Below, piece by piece: positions 36,562 to 45,333 of a stretch of 48,813 nucleotides of DNA. The position numbers and the translations under genes were made by a program. The stretch is taken from the NCBI RefSeq assembly GCF_000495795.1, contig NZ_AWGD01000046.1, positions 1 through 48,813 on the forward strand, read 5' to 3'. Positions within the stretch are counted from its first letter, which is position 1. Every line of letters begins with the position of its first letter. The notes below the pieces were generated by a model. It was not told the DNA's origin and made no database searches. It saw only the letters and a list, made by a program, of their open reading frames with translations. This DNA comes from Asticcacaulis sp. AC460. Lineage in GTDB: Bacteria > Pseudomonadota > Alphaproteobacteria > Caulobacterales > Caulobacteraceae.

Positions 36562-37875
36562 ATGCGCCTTCTGGGTCTTGTCGCCGCCGCTTTCCTGCTT
36601 GCCACCTCCGTGTCGGCGCAACCGGCGCCCGAAGCCATCGACAAGGTCTGGGCCGGTCATAGCGCCCGCTTCGCCATGGTGACGACCAAGACCCACCTCT
36701 ACGTCGCCTATTACGACGCCAACCGTCAGCTCACCGTCGCCCAGCGGCCGCTGAACAATCCCGCCCACTGGATCTACCATAAGCTCGATACCTGGCTGGG
36801 CTGGGACAGCCACAACTACATTGCCATGGCGGTCGATCCGGCTGGCGCGATCCATGTCGCCGGCAACATGCATGTCGATCCGCTGACCTACTTCCGCAGC
36901 GACCCATCCGGCGACATACGAACGTTACAACGCATCCCCGTCATGGTCTCGCCGGAGCGCGAGTCGCACATGACATATCCAGTTTTCATGAAGGATCCGG
37001 CGGGCCGCCTGGTCTACAAATATCGCGACGGCTCCAGCGGCCAGGGCGACGAGATCTACAACATTTACGACGACGCTTCCCGGACCTGGAAACCCCTGAC
37101 CTCGGCGCCCCTGGTCGACGGCGAAGGCGAGCGCAACGCCTATTTCATGGGCCCGGTCCTGGGGGGCGACGGCTGGTTCCACATCGCCTGGGTGTGGCGT
37201 GAAACCCCGATGGCCGAAACCAACCACGACCTCAGCTACGCCAGAAGCCGCGACCTGGTGACCTGGCAAAAGGCCGACGGTTCTCCCTTGCCTTTACCCA
37301 TAAAATTCAAGGACGTAGAGATTGTTGATCCCGTGCCGGTCAAGGGCGGGATGATCAACAACAACACGATTATCGGCTTTGACGCTGACGGCCGGGTGAC
37401 CATCACCTACCACAAGTACGACGCCGCCGGTAACACCCAGATCTGGCTGGCCCGGCGTGAAGGCAAGACCTGGAACCGCCGCCAGATCAGCGCCTGGAAG
37501 GACTATCGCTGGGATTTCGGCGGCGGCGGATCGCTGAACAGCGAAATCTTTGTCGACGGCGCTAAGCCCGGCGCGGCGGGTCAACTGATCGTGCCGGTCA
37601 TGCGCCTGGGCCAGTCGCTGGAGTTCGTGCTTGACGCCAAGACCCTGAAACTAATCGAGGAACGCAAGGTCGCCAGTGTGGCGGACAAAGCCGCGACCCG
37701 CCTGGATGTCGCCGATGGTGAGCGCACCAACACGGTCCAGGCGACGGGACCGGACGGCCGGGTCTTCACCCTGGCCTGGCCGACCCTGCCACCAAACCGC
37801 GACCTGCCCCAGACGAAGATACCGGCGCCTTCGGACCTGGTGTTGTTCCAGGACATCGACGCCGGTTTCCGGTGA
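36562..37875 (+). CDS. Exported BNR_4 beta-propeller protein, candidate polysaccharide lyase or hydrolase
   Basis: A 437-residue protein with a signal peptide (1-19, ending V-S-A-Q). The body matches the BNR_4 family: G-H-S-A-R-F-A-M-V-T, YVAYYDANRQL, SHMTYPVF, then Y-R-D-G-S-S-G-Q-G-D, R-N-A-Y, W-F-H-I-A-W-V-W-R, NHDLSYARSRDL and a late R-Q-I-S-A-W-K-D-Y, as in seven-bladed propellers. Known members of this fold include ulvan and related uronate lyases (PL24/PL25 as I recall). A lyase here would produce the unsaturated ends that GH105 and KduI need, but the catalytic residues could not be assigned by eye. Weak GGA before the ATG; a terminator sits just upstream. Confidence 0.82.
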   Translation: MRLLGLVAAAFLLATSVSAQPAPEAIDKVWAGHSARFAMVTTKTHLYVAYYDANRQLTVAQRPLNNPAHWIYHKLDTWLGWDSHNYIAMAVDPAGAIHVAGNMHVDPLTYFRSDPSGDIRTLQRIPVMVSPERESHMTYPVFMKDPAGRLVYKYRDGSSGQGDEIYNIYDDASRTWKPLTSAPLVDGEGERNAYFMGPVLGGDGWFHIAWVWRETPMAETNHDLSYARSRDLVTWQKADGSPLPLPIKFKDVEIVDPVPVKGGMINNNTIIGFDADGRVTITYHKYDAAGNTQIWLARREGKTWNRRQISAWKDYRWDFGGGGSLNSEIFVDGAKPGAAGQLIVPVMRLGQSLEFVLDAKTLKLIEERKVASVADKAATRLDVADGERTNTVQATGPDGRVFTLAWPTLPPNRDLPQTKIPAPSDLVLFQDIDAGFR

Positions 37876-37879
37876 AGGC

Positions 37880-38713
37880 TTATCCCGCTACCGACGCCTT
37901 GAGGTTGTCTCTGGCCCATTGTTCCAGGCTCCGTGGCGCGTGACCCGACAGGGTTTCCACCGCATCCGTCACCCCAGCGGTCCAACCTTCGCGGACCGGA
38001 TGGAAGATGATCGCCAGAAAACCGGCGTAACCTTCGCTCAGGCCCGCCTTGATCATGGCAGCCACAAACGTCTCATCATCGATCGGTTGATAGCTGATCG
38101 TGCGGCCATAATACCCTGACAGCAACTCCGCCGCCTGGCCATAGCTCACCGCCTCCGGTCCTGTCAGGGCAAAGGCTTGGCCGTCGAAACGGTCGGTCGT
38201 CAAAGCGCCTGCCGCGCTGTCGGCGATATCGCGGGCATCGACAAAGCTGCTCGCGCCATCGCCAGCCGGCACCCGGATCGCGCCGTTGAGGATATCACCC
38301 TTCCAGTAGGTCTCGAAATTATCGGCGAACCAGTTCGGCCGCAGGATAACGAAGGGCACGCCCGACCGCTCGACCGCCAGTTCGACCTGGCGCAGCGGGA
38401 TATTGTCATCGGCATCCACCCCGATGGCGGTCTGCAACACGATCTTGATCTTGCGCCTGGCGGCTTCAGTAATCACCGGCGTCAGCAGCCCAACCGGATC
38501 GAGATGACCCGTCGGCGACAGCAGGTACAGCCGGTCGACACCGTCCAGAGCCGGGGCCGGATCGGCAAAATCGAAGGCGACGCTTTCCGCGCCCGCGATC
38601 GCAACGGGAGTCCGCGACGCCGCCTTGACGGTTTCGCCCTTGGCCACCAGGGCCGCTACCAGATGACGGCCGACCGTACCGGTGGCGCCGACAACAAGAA
38701 TCTTTCCGCTCAT
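37880..38713 (-). CDS. NmrA-like NAD(P)-binding oxidoreductase
   Basis: A 277-residue atypical short-chain dehydrogenase. The N-terminal Rossmann loop is V-V-G-A-T-G-T-V-G-R. L-Y-L-L-S-P-T, I-L-R-P-N-W-F-A-D-N and FVDARDIAD are typical of the NmrA/QOR2 (YtfG-like) group, which reduces quinones or senses NADP(H). ATG 38713 is preceded by GGAGA. It is divergent from an HxlR regulator, a frequent pairing for oxidoreductases of this type, and ends four bases after the convergent BNR_4 gene. Probably unrelated to glycan use. Confidence 0.9.
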   Translation of the reverse strand: MSGKILVVGATGTVGRHLVAALVAKGETVKAASRTPVAIAGAESVAFDFADPAPALDGVDRLYLLSPTGHLDPVGLLTPVITEAARRKIKIVLQTAIGVDADDNIPLRQVELAVERSGVPFVILRPNWFADNFETYWKGDILNGAIRVPAGDGASSFVDARDIADSAAGALTTDRFDGQAFALTGPEAVSYGQAAELLSGYYGRTISYQPIDDETFVAAMIKAGLSEGYAGFLAIIFHPVREGWTAGVTDAVETLSGHAPRSLEQWARDNLKASVAG

Positions 38714-38770
38714 GACTATCTCCATAGGTTTCTGTTGGAAATCTGCTTTCCACGAGTTAGAAGATATACA

Positions 38771-38788
38771 TTCGCGCGTAACTGCGAA
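38771..38788. promoter_or_regulatory. Candidate operator in the NmrA/HxlR spacer
   Basis: TTCGC (38771-38775) and GCGAA (38784-38788) form a short dyad with an 8-base spacer in the 118-base divergent region. The position suits the HxlR protein, but five-base arms can arise by chance. Confidence 0.3.
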
Positions 38789-38831
38789 AGAATGCACTTT
38801 AAACTCAGTAGGTTACCTCAAGGAAACCGCC

Positions 38832-39215
38832 ATGCTTCAGCGTTTTCACGATATTCCGGATGTCTTCTCGCTCAACTGTCCGACCCGGATGGTGCTGGAC
38901 CGGCTGGCCGACAAATGGGCCATGCTGCTGCTGCGCCGGCTGATGGACGGGCCGACGCGCTTCAACCAGCTGCATCGCGACATCCAGGGCATTTCGCACA
39001 AGGTCCTGTCGCAAACCCTCAAAAAGCTGGAACGTGACGGCCTGATCTCGCGCCAGGCCTTTGCGACGGTGCCGGTGACGGTCGAATACCGGGCCACGCC
39101 GCTGGGCGAGACCCTGTCGGGCACGGTGGCGCAGATATCGCTGTGGGCCGAAACCAATATTACCGAAATCCTGCAAGCCCAGGACGCTTACGACACCCGC
39201 GCTGAGACCCTGTAA
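38832..39215 (+). CDS. HxlR-family winged-helix regulator
   Basis: A 127-residue DNA-binding protein with the HxlR pattern: C-P-T-R-M-V-L-D near the start, D-K-W-A-M-L-L-L, RRLMDGPTRFNQLHRDI, I-S-H-K-V-L-S-Q-T-L-K-K-L-E-R-D-G-L and a wing with V-T-V-E-Y-R. The cysteine at about residue 16 in the N-terminal helix is the type that senses electrophiles in some members. ATG 38832 follows AAGGAA. Divergent from the NmrA-like oxidoreductase, its probable target. Confidence 0.93.
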   Translation: MLQRFHDIPDVFSLNCPTRMVLDRLADKWAMLLLRRLMDGPTRFNQLHRDIQGISHKVLSQTLKKLERDGLISRQAFATVPVTVEYRATPLGETLSGTVAQISLWAETNITEILQAQDAYDTRAETL

Positions 39216-39275
39216 ATTCCGGTTGCGCTGAACCCTGCGAATGCGCAAAGACAGGGTCACAAGGAGCGGCCCTAA

Positions 39276-40040
39276 ATGTGTGAACTTCTGGCGATGAGCG
39301 CCAATGTGCCGACCGATATCCGGTTCAGCTTTTCCGCTCTGGTCCAGCGCGGCGGAGCGACGGGCGTTCACACGGACGGCTGGGGGATCACCTTCTACGA
39401 ACAGAAGGGCTGCCGCAGCCTGCACGACCCCAACCCCAGCGCCCATTCGGAACTGGCCAAGTTCCTCAAGGCCTATCCGATCAAGAGCCGCCTGGTCATC
39501 GCCCATGTCCGCAAGGCCAATCGCGGCCGGGTGGCGCTGGAAAACACCCACCCCTTCATCCGCGAAATGTGGGGCCAGTACTGGAGCTTCGCCCATAACG
39601 GCCAGCTCAAGGGCATCAAGAAGCGGCCCCTGGTCCACTACCAACCCGTCGGCAGCACCGACAGCGAACATGCCTTCTGTTGGCTGCTGGACCAGATCCG
39701 CATCGCCTGTCCCAAACGGCCGTCGGACGCCAAACTGAAGCGCATCGTGTCGGAGGCCTTTGCCTCCTTGCGCGAACTCGGCGTGTTCAATGCCCTGTTG
39801 GGTGATGGCCATGCCCTTTACGCCAGCTGTTCGACCAAGCTGTGCTACATCCGCCGCGCGGCGCCCTTCGGCCGGGCGCGGCTGATCGATGAGGACCTGG
39901 AAGTCGACTTCTCCCAGGAAACCACGCCGGACGACAAGGTGATCATCGTCGCCTCGACGCCGCTGACGCGCGATGAAACCTGGACGGTGGTGCCGCCGGG
40001 TTCGACGATTGTTTTCAGGGATGGCGAGCGGGGGGACTGA
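39276..40040 (+). CDS. Class II glutamine amidotransferase-like protein (YafJ type)
   Basis: A 254-residue Ntn-hydrolase. The catalytic cysteine is residue 2 (M-C-E-L-L-A-M-S), exposed after removal of the initiator Met. H-T-D-G-W-G-I, I-A-H-V-R-K-A and the F-A-H-N-G-Q-L segment are the family's glutamine-binding elements, followed by G-S-T-D-S-E-H-A-F. There is no synthase domain, so the acceptor reaction is unknown. AAGGAG lies before the ATG. Its 3' end overlaps the convergent GntR gene by 26 bases. Confidence 0.93.
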   Translation: MCELLAMSANVPTDIRFSFSALVQRGGATGVHTDGWGITFYEQKGCRSLHDPNPSAHSELAKFLKAYPIKSRLVIAHVRKANRGRVALENTHPFIREMWGQYWSFAHNGQLKGIKKRPLVHYQPVGSTDSEHAFCWLLDQIRIACPKRPSDAKLKRIVSEAFASLRELGVFNALLGDGHALYASCSTKLCYIRRAAPFGRARLIDEDLEVDFSQETTPDDKVIIVASTPLTRDETWTVVPPGSTIVFRDGERGD

Positions 40041-40761
40041 TCGCCGTCATGGCGTCTTCCTGGGCCAGCAACAGCAGGGTCGTCGCGGCATGGCGGGCGG
40101 CGTCGGGGTCCTGGGCGGCAATCGCGTCCAGCAACCGCTGATGATCCGGGATCGGATCGCGCGGCAGTTCCCGCTCCTGGTTCTTGAAGATGGTTGCCCA
40201 CCGCGCCGCCGCGCCGATACCGTTGGCCAGCGACATGAAGGTCGCATTGCCGGTCGCTTCCAGGATCAGGGTATGGAACTGTTTATCGGCCGCCAGGCCG
40301 TCTTCGCTGGCCAAGGTGCGTTCGCGCATCACCCCCAGAGCCGCCGTCATCAAAGCCAGTTGCTGCGGCGAACGCCGGCGCGCCGCCATGCCGGCGGCGG
40401 CCGGTTCGACCACCATGCGCAGCTCGAACAGGTCACGGATTAGGTTGTCGCACACCGGCGCTGCCTGGAACATCCAGGCCAGGATATCCGGATCCAGCAT
40501 GTTCCACGCCGAGCGGGCATTGACCACCGTGCCGATGCGCGGCCGGCTGATTAGCAGGCCCTTGCCGGTCAGGATGCGCGTCGCCTCACGGTAGGAGCTG
40601 CGCGAAATCCCCAAGTGCTCGGCCGATTCCATCTCGGTTGGCAGCCGCCGGCCTGGCAGATATTCCCCGGCCACGATCGCCCGGCCCAGCATATGCGCCG
40701 CATGACCATGGATAAACCGCAGGTCGGGATTGTCCTCGGGGAAACGCGTATGCTCGTTCAT
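40015..40761 (-). CDS. FCD-type GntR regulator
   Basis: A 248-residue regulator. Residues ~18-85 are the GntR winged HTH (Y-L-P-G-R-R-L-P-T-E, L-G-I-S-R-S-S-Y-R-E-A); residues ~95-240 are an all-helical FCD effector domain with E-L-R-M-V-V-E-P, H-T-L-I-L-E-A-T-G-N and D-H-Q-R-L-L-D-A-I. This subgroup includes the uronate regulators UxuR and ExuR. It starts one base after the stop of the Svx-type gene, so it is co-transcribed with the GH127 operon and probably controls it. The GTATA-N3-TATAC motifs at 45038 and 45334 are candidate sites. Confidence 0.92.
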   Translation of the reverse strand: MNEHTRFPEDNPDLRFIHGHAAHMLGRAIVAGEYLPGRRLPTEMESAEHLGISRSSYREATRILTGKGLLISRPRIGTVVNARSAWNMLDPDILAWMFQAAPVCDNLIRDLFELRMVVEPAAAGMAARRRSPQQLALMTAALGVMRERTLASEDGLAADKQFHTLILEATGNATFMSLANGIGAAARWATIFKNQERELPRDPIPDHQRLLDAIAAQDPDAARHAATTLLLLAQEDAMTAISPPARHP

Positions 40762-40762
40762 C

Positions 40763-42640
40763 TCACGGCCGCCACGTATAGGTAAACGACGTCACTTCCG
40801 GTGCTGGCGCCGTCAGATCGCCGCCCTGTTTCGGGTCATCCTGCGACGCCTGGTCGACAAAGCCGGTATAGACGCCCTTGTTGAGTTTAGGTCCACCGCG
40901 GACCTCGGCATCGCCCCAGATCTGGGCCGTACCGGACAGCTCCGTACCGGGTTCGAAGGCGCCGATACCCATGAAGGTGGTGCGAACCACGGCCTTGTCC
41001 TTAATGACCACATTGTTGTCGATGATCGACATGCCGCCGACCACGGCGTCACCCGAAATGGTACCGCTGCGGACGATGGCGTGATCCTCGATTCGGGCAT
41101 GGTCCTTGACTGTGCCACCGAGCACCTGGGCATAGGGTCCGACATAGACGCTGGCATCGACCTTGGCGTCCTTGCCGACCCAGCCGCCACCATTGGGATG
41201 AACGTGGCCGTCGGCCGTCGGCTTGGCTGCGCCGGCTTCGAAGCCCTGCGGCATGGCGCCGCTGAACTGGGCCATCCACGGGAAGCGGTAGATGGAATAA
41301 TAGGCCTGGTCCCACATGATCGGGTGATGCGCGGTCGGCGTGCCCACAACCACCATATAGACGGCTGTGTCGCCGACCTTCAGGTCGAAGGCCAGGTCGC
41401 CATCCGCCCCGCCCATCAGCGGGCTGTAGCGCGGCGTACCGTCAGCCTGGACCGCGACAATCCCCCAGCGCCAGTCGGACGCTGGCGCCGGCACAGAGGC
41501 CGGCTCGTTGTTAAGCCCCGTCATGGTCGCGCCGGCCGTCGTCTGGACGACGCCACGGAACCGGACGGAAACCTTGGTCGCTCCGGCATCGGGCATCAGC
41601 CGCACCAGGTTGTAGCCGTAACGCTGCGGCGCCCACAAAGCCGGTACGGCAAAGCGGCGGTTACCCAGGTCCAGCGGCTCCAACGACGTCGTGCGCAGCG
41701 GGCGGATGCCGCTCTTGTCGTCGTAGGAACCATATTTGGCGCGATAGACCGGTCCCTGGTCGTTGTCCTTGTCGTCGACATAGTCCCAGGTGACGTTACG
41801 CATCGCCCATTCGCCGAACTCGTCGTTCAGATCGGCGACCGACCACTTCTGCGTCCGCATCAGGATGGTGAAGAAGCTCTCATCCATATAGCCGGGCTCG
41901 CCGGGCTTCAGTCCCTTGGCCCAGATGGCGCTGACGGCGGCATAGCCGTACTTGTCCTTGAGATATTCGAGGAACTGCCAGTTACAGTAGCGGTCGCGCG
42001 TCGAGCCGTAATAGAGGTGCGGGAAGTTGACCAGCAACTCCGAACAATGGACCTCGCCGCGGTATTCCGGCATTTGGTGCGACATCCAGTTGGCGTGGCT
42101 TTCCCACAGCCAGCCGGTATAGACGCCGTCGCGCAGGCTACGCGTCGAGCCCTGCAGGGCGTGGGTGAATTCGTGTGACAGACCCCAGTGGTCCTTCAGC
42201 GCCGGCGGGGCGATCCACATGCCCATATCACGTTCGCCGGTCGGACCGCCGCTTAACCCAAAGCTCGGGTCCAGATTGATATTGGCCTTCTTCTTGGCTG
42301 CCGTATCGCAATAGGGTTCAGGGAAGGCGACCGGACCCATATAGAGCTTCCATACCATCTCGAGATACTCGCCGGCGGCAACGGCATCGGCGCGGTTGAC
42401 GTCGCCCGCCTTCCAGCGGAAGGCGAAGTGGTCGGTCTCGTACTGCACGGCCTGTTCTTCCGGCGTACCCGAAACCACCGTCCAGGTGCCGGCAACGCAG
42501 CCGGTGGTGACCGGCGGCGTCACGGGCGGGGAGGGCGGAGGTGTCTGGGCATTGGCCGAACCGCCGCCGCCGCATGCGCTCAGGGACACGGTCAAGGCCA
42601 ACAGGGACAGGGAAACACCGGTCTTCAACAGGGAACGCAT
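40763..42640 (-). CDS. Svx/AvrXca-type (DUF6055-like) metallopeptidase lipoprotein with beta-helix tail
   Basis: A 625-residue lipoprotein: lipobox L-S-A-C with C23, then a Gly/Pro-rich linker. Residues ~50-330 resemble the Svx/AvrXca family known from plant-associated bacteria and carry a zinc-protease motif HEFTH (156-160) followed by W-L-W-E-S-H-A-N-W, whose E180 could be the third ligand. A beta-sandwich-like region follows. Residues ~480-585 show hexapeptide-like repeats (VGKDAKVDASVYVG, ARIEDHAIV, ISGDAVVGG), suggesting a left-handed beta-helix. The start shares one base (TGATG) with the GH127 stop, so translation is coupled. Substrate unknown; it may act on plant glycoproteins such as arabinogalactan proteins, which is inference. 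Confidence 0.83.
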   Translation of the reverse strand: MRSLLKTGVSLSLLALTVSLSACGGGGSANAQTPPPSPPVTPPVTTGCVAGTWTVVSGTPEEQAVQYETDHFAFRWKAGDVNRADAVAAGEYLEMVWKLYMGPVAFPEPYCDTAAKKKANINLDPSFGLSGGPTGERDMGMWIAPPALKDHWGLSHEFTHALQGSTRSLRDGVYTGWLWESHANWMSHQMPEYRGEVHCSELLVNFPHLYYGSTRDRYCNWQFLEYLKDKYGYAAVSAIWAKGLKPGEPGYMDESFFTILMRTQKWSVADLNDEFGEWAMRNVTWDYVDDKDNDQGPVYRAKYGSYDDKSGIRPLRTTSLEPLDLGNRRFAVPALWAPQRYGYNLVRLMPDAGATKVSVRFRGVVQTTAGATMTGLNNEPASVPAPASDWRWGIVAVQADGTPRYSPLMGGADGDLAFDLKVGDTAVYMVVVGTPTAHHPIMWDQAYYSIYRFPWMAQFSGAMPQGFEAGAAKPTADGHVHPNGGGWVGKDAKVDASVYVGPYAQVLGGTVKDHARIEDHAIVRSGTISGDAVVGGMSIIDNNVVIKDKAVVRTTFMGIGAFEPGTELSGTAQIWGDAEVRGGPKLNKGVYTGFVDQASQDDPKQGGDLTAPAPEVTSFTYTWRP

Positions 42641-45009
42641 CAGGCTTCGACTTTCAAAGGGGCGGCGGTGAACAGGCGCATACCGAAGATCATGCCGGTG
42701 GAGCGTTCGCCGGGTTGCAGGCGGATCAGAACTTGGGACTTCCCGGCGGTGAAACGCTCCGGCACGGGATACTCCTCGTCGAAGAATACGCCGGGCTTGG
42801 GTGCCGCCTTGTGCGTCACCGTGGTCAACTTTTCACCATCGATCAGGATGTCGTATTCGCGGCGGTCGTCGCCCCAGTAGCTCGCCTGCAATACCAGCGG
42901 ACCCGGTTTGACCTTCATCGTGAAGGACATGAAGCCGCCCTGGCGCGCGTCACGACCGTTGCGGCCGCGATAGGTGCCGGGCCATGACACGTCGGATTCG
43001 AGGTTATGGTCGCGTTCGGCCTGCATCTCGCCGAGGTACATGACGTCGACCGACCGGGCGGCCAGGTCGCGCTGGCGTTCCTGTTCAGCCAGGAAGGCGG
43101 CTTCCTCGACCTTCCAGTCGGCGTCGGAGAAGGCCTTGAAATAGAGCGCGCTGCGGCGTTCGTACTGGCTGTAGAAGGGCACGAAGTCGAGCTGTCCCGG
43201 CCGGCCGATGCCGACCGTCCGATAGTGCGCCTTCGACGCATCGACCGCTTCGAACCCGGCCAGGATATTGTCGCCGACCAGGGCGGGATCGGTCGCCTTG
43301 AACGGCGTCTCGACGGGGCCGAGATCGGCCGCCAGGACCATCGGCCCGCGCAGCACGGCGACGATGCCGGGATTGTCGGAGGTGGCTTCCAGGCGCAGAT
43401 CCAGCGGCAGATCCAAACCAACCTTGTCGCCGGCCTGCCAGACCCGGTCGATGACCAGGTAACCGCCGTCGCGCATCGCCTGAACCGCCTTGCCATTCAA
43501 GGTCACGGCCGCCGACTTCGCCCATCCGGGCACCCGCAGGGCCAGCTTGAACCGCGTCGGCCGGCGCAGCGACGTCACGGCCAGCTTGACGCCGCCGTCA
43601 TAGGGATAGCCCGTATCCATCCGCACCGCCGCGCCCTTGGCCTTCCACTGGGCGGTCGACGGAATATAGAGATTGACGAACAGGCTGTCGGCCGATTGCC
43701 AGTAGATGGATTCGGCATGGCGGGCATGGCTTTCCATGCCGGTGCCGTGGCAGCAGGTCCAGTTGTCGACCGGATCGGAGAAGCCGCGCTCGGCGCCGGT
43801 GAACAATGGCGTCATATAGCTGAACATGCCGGTCTTCGGGTTCTGCTGGCTCAGCACATGGTTCAGATGCGCGCGCTCGAAATAGTCGAAGCGCGAGGCG
43901 TCCGGCTGCCACGCATACAGGAACCGCGTCAGACGCAGCATGTTGTAGGTGGCGCAATGTTCGCAGGTCGCCTCGGTAATGTGCTTCGAGATGGTATCGG
44001 GCTCGAAGAAATATTCCCGGTCGCCATTGCCGCCGATGACGAAGCTGTGGTGACCGGTGACCCGCTCCCAGAAGAAGGTGGCCGCCGTCTGATAGTCGGC
44101 CTTGCCGGTGATCTCAAACAACCGTGCCACACCCAGCACCTTGGGGATGTTGGTGTTGGAATGGTTGTTGGCCAGCTTGTCCTCGCGCTTGATCATCGGA
44201 TCGAGGACGCGGTGGTGATGCATGCGTTCGGCCAGCTTCAGCCAGCGCGCGTCGCCGGTGCGGGTATGCAGTTCGGCGAAACTTTCATTCAACCCGCCGA
44301 ATTCGCAGTTCAGCACCTGCTGGACCTGCTCGTCGTTCAATGCGCCGAACACGCCGTCGATATAGTGGCCCAAACCGGTAGCGACGACGATGCTCTTGTT
44401 CAGGCCGCAGAAGGTCTGGGCGTCGAACAGGCCGGTATACAGCTTGTGCCAGTTATAGAGCGGCACCCAGCAGCCATTGAGATCGAACCCGGCCGAGCGA
44501 ATATCGCCGGCCTTGATCTCAGCGAACAGCTCCTTGCCGTCGACGACCGTGCCGTCGGGACGCTTACGGGTAAAGCCGGCGACATAGCCGTCGCCCTGGA
44601 TGCCCTGGATCAGGGCCAGTTCGTCGATGACGTAGGATGCGCGCGCTTTCAAAGTCGCGTCACCGGTCTGGGCGTACATCAGCGAGATGGCCGACAGGTA
44701 GTGCCCCAGGCTGTGGCCGGCGATGGTGTCGTTTTCCCAGCCGCCGTACTTTTCGGCCTTGGGCTTCAAACCCGCACCCAGGCGGAAATTGTGCAGGAAG
44801 CGGTCGGGCTCCAGGGTCAGCAGATAGGTATGGTTGACGTCTAATGCAGTCTGGAACGGTGACGGCAGCAAGCGTACATCGCTCAGGGGAAGGGACGTCG
44901 CACGATCCCCCGATGTCTTGGCCCATACCGCAGCCGGGGCGAAGCCCAGCCCCGTGAAAGCCGCAGTGGTCGTCAGAAATTGCCGGCGATGACCCGAAAA
45001 CCGTACCAT
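42640..45009 (-). CDS. GH127 beta-L-arabinofuranosidase, exported
   Basis: A 789-residue enzyme starting with a Tat-like signal (HRRQFLTTTAAF, cleavage near residue 30). The GH127 (formerly DUF1680) barrel follows, with G-L-K-P-K-A-E-K-Y-G-G-W-E, G-H-S-L-G-H-Y-L-S-A and NCEFGGLNE. The candidate zinc/catalytic cluster is C349-E350-H351-C352 and C419-C420 in WTCCHGTG; a cysteine nucleophile is known for this family. C-terminal beta-sandwich regions (~500-789) resemble its accessory domains. GH127 enzymes release beta-L-arabinofuranose from plant glycans; some GH127 relatives have other specificities. ATG 45009 has GGAG six bases upstream; ATG 45021 has none. First gene of the operon with the Svx-type and GntR genes. 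Confidence 0.93.
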   Translation of the reverse strand: MVRFSGHRRQFLTTTAAFTGLGFAPAAVWAKTSGDRATSLPLSDVRLLPSPFQTALDVNHTYLLTLEPDRFLHNFRLGAGLKPKAEKYGGWENDTIAGHSLGHYLSAISLMYAQTGDATLKARASYVIDELALIQGIQGDGYVAGFTRKRPDGTVVDGKELFAEIKAGDIRSAGFDLNGCWVPLYNWHKLYTGLFDAQTFCGLNKSIVVATGLGHYIDGVFGALNDEQVQQVLNCEFGGLNESFAELHTRTGDARWLKLAERMHHHRVLDPMIKREDKLANNHSNTNIPKVLGVARLFEITGKADYQTAATFFWERVTGHHSFVIGGNGDREYFFEPDTISKHITEATCEHCATYNMLRLTRFLYAWQPDASRFDYFERAHLNHVLSQQNPKTGMFSYMTPLFTGAERGFSDPVDNWTCCHGTGMESHARHAESIYWQSADSLFVNLYIPSTAQWKAKGAAVRMDTGYPYDGGVKLAVTSLRRPTRFKLALRVPGWAKSAAVTLNGKAVQAMRDGGYLVIDRVWQAGDKVGLDLPLDLRLEATSDNPGIVAVLRGPMVLAADLGPVETPFKATDPALVGDNILAGFEAVDASKAHYRTVGIGRPGQLDFVPFYSQYERRSALYFKAFSDADWKVEEAAFLAEQERQRDLAARSVDVMYLGEMQAERDHNLESDVSWPGTYRGRNGRDARQGGFMSFTMKVKPGPLVLQASYWGDDRREYDILIDGEKLTTVTHKAAPKPGVFFDEEYPVPERFTAGKSQVLIRLQPGERSTGMIFGMRLFTAAPLKVEA

Positions 45010-45037
45010 GTAACGCTCCATGTTGTCGGACAATTTA

Positions 45038-45050
45038 GTATACAATATAC
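45038..45050. promoter_or_regulatory. GTATA-CAA-TATAC operator candidate before GH127
   Basis: A perfect 5-bp inverted repeat around three bases, starting 28 bases before the GH127 start and overlapping its likely -10 (TATACT on the minus strand). Eleven of its bases recur at 21546-21556. The position is right for repression, probably by the operon's own FCD GntR protein; UxuR/ExuR sites also carry a GTATAC core as I recall. Confidence 0.55.
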
Positions 45051-45071
45051 AAACTTTCAACAAGGCAAAAG

Positions 45072-45086
45072 TTTCACATGGTGAAA
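45072..45086. promoter_or_regulatory. TTTCAC-ATG-GTGAAA dyad
   Basis: A perfect 6-bp inverted repeat with a 3-base spacer, upstream of the GH127 promoter. The GTGAAA half recurs nearby at 45171. Possible second operator; regulator unknown. Confidence 0.35.
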
Positions 45087-45333
45087 TATTGCGACTCACA
45101 ACGGAAGCGATTGTCGCCCGCGAAAGGGGCTTGGTTGCCGTGTTTCGAAGAACGCGAGTCTTGAAATCACGTGAAACTCACGGAGTTTTCAAGGAAGTTG
45201 TTGATTTATATGATTTTTCTTATCAATGCGGTTTGAGTCTATAATGTGTCTAAATTTGCTGCAGTTGCGAATAACTTTGTTGCTGATTTGCAACATTCAA
45301 TTGTCATGCTAATGAAATCGACACATAACCGTC

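Noticed and set aside
45020..45244. A 74-codon plus-strand frame in the GH127/receptor spacer
   Set aside because: No ribosome binding site, starts inside the GH127 5' region, spans candidate operators, and resembles no family.
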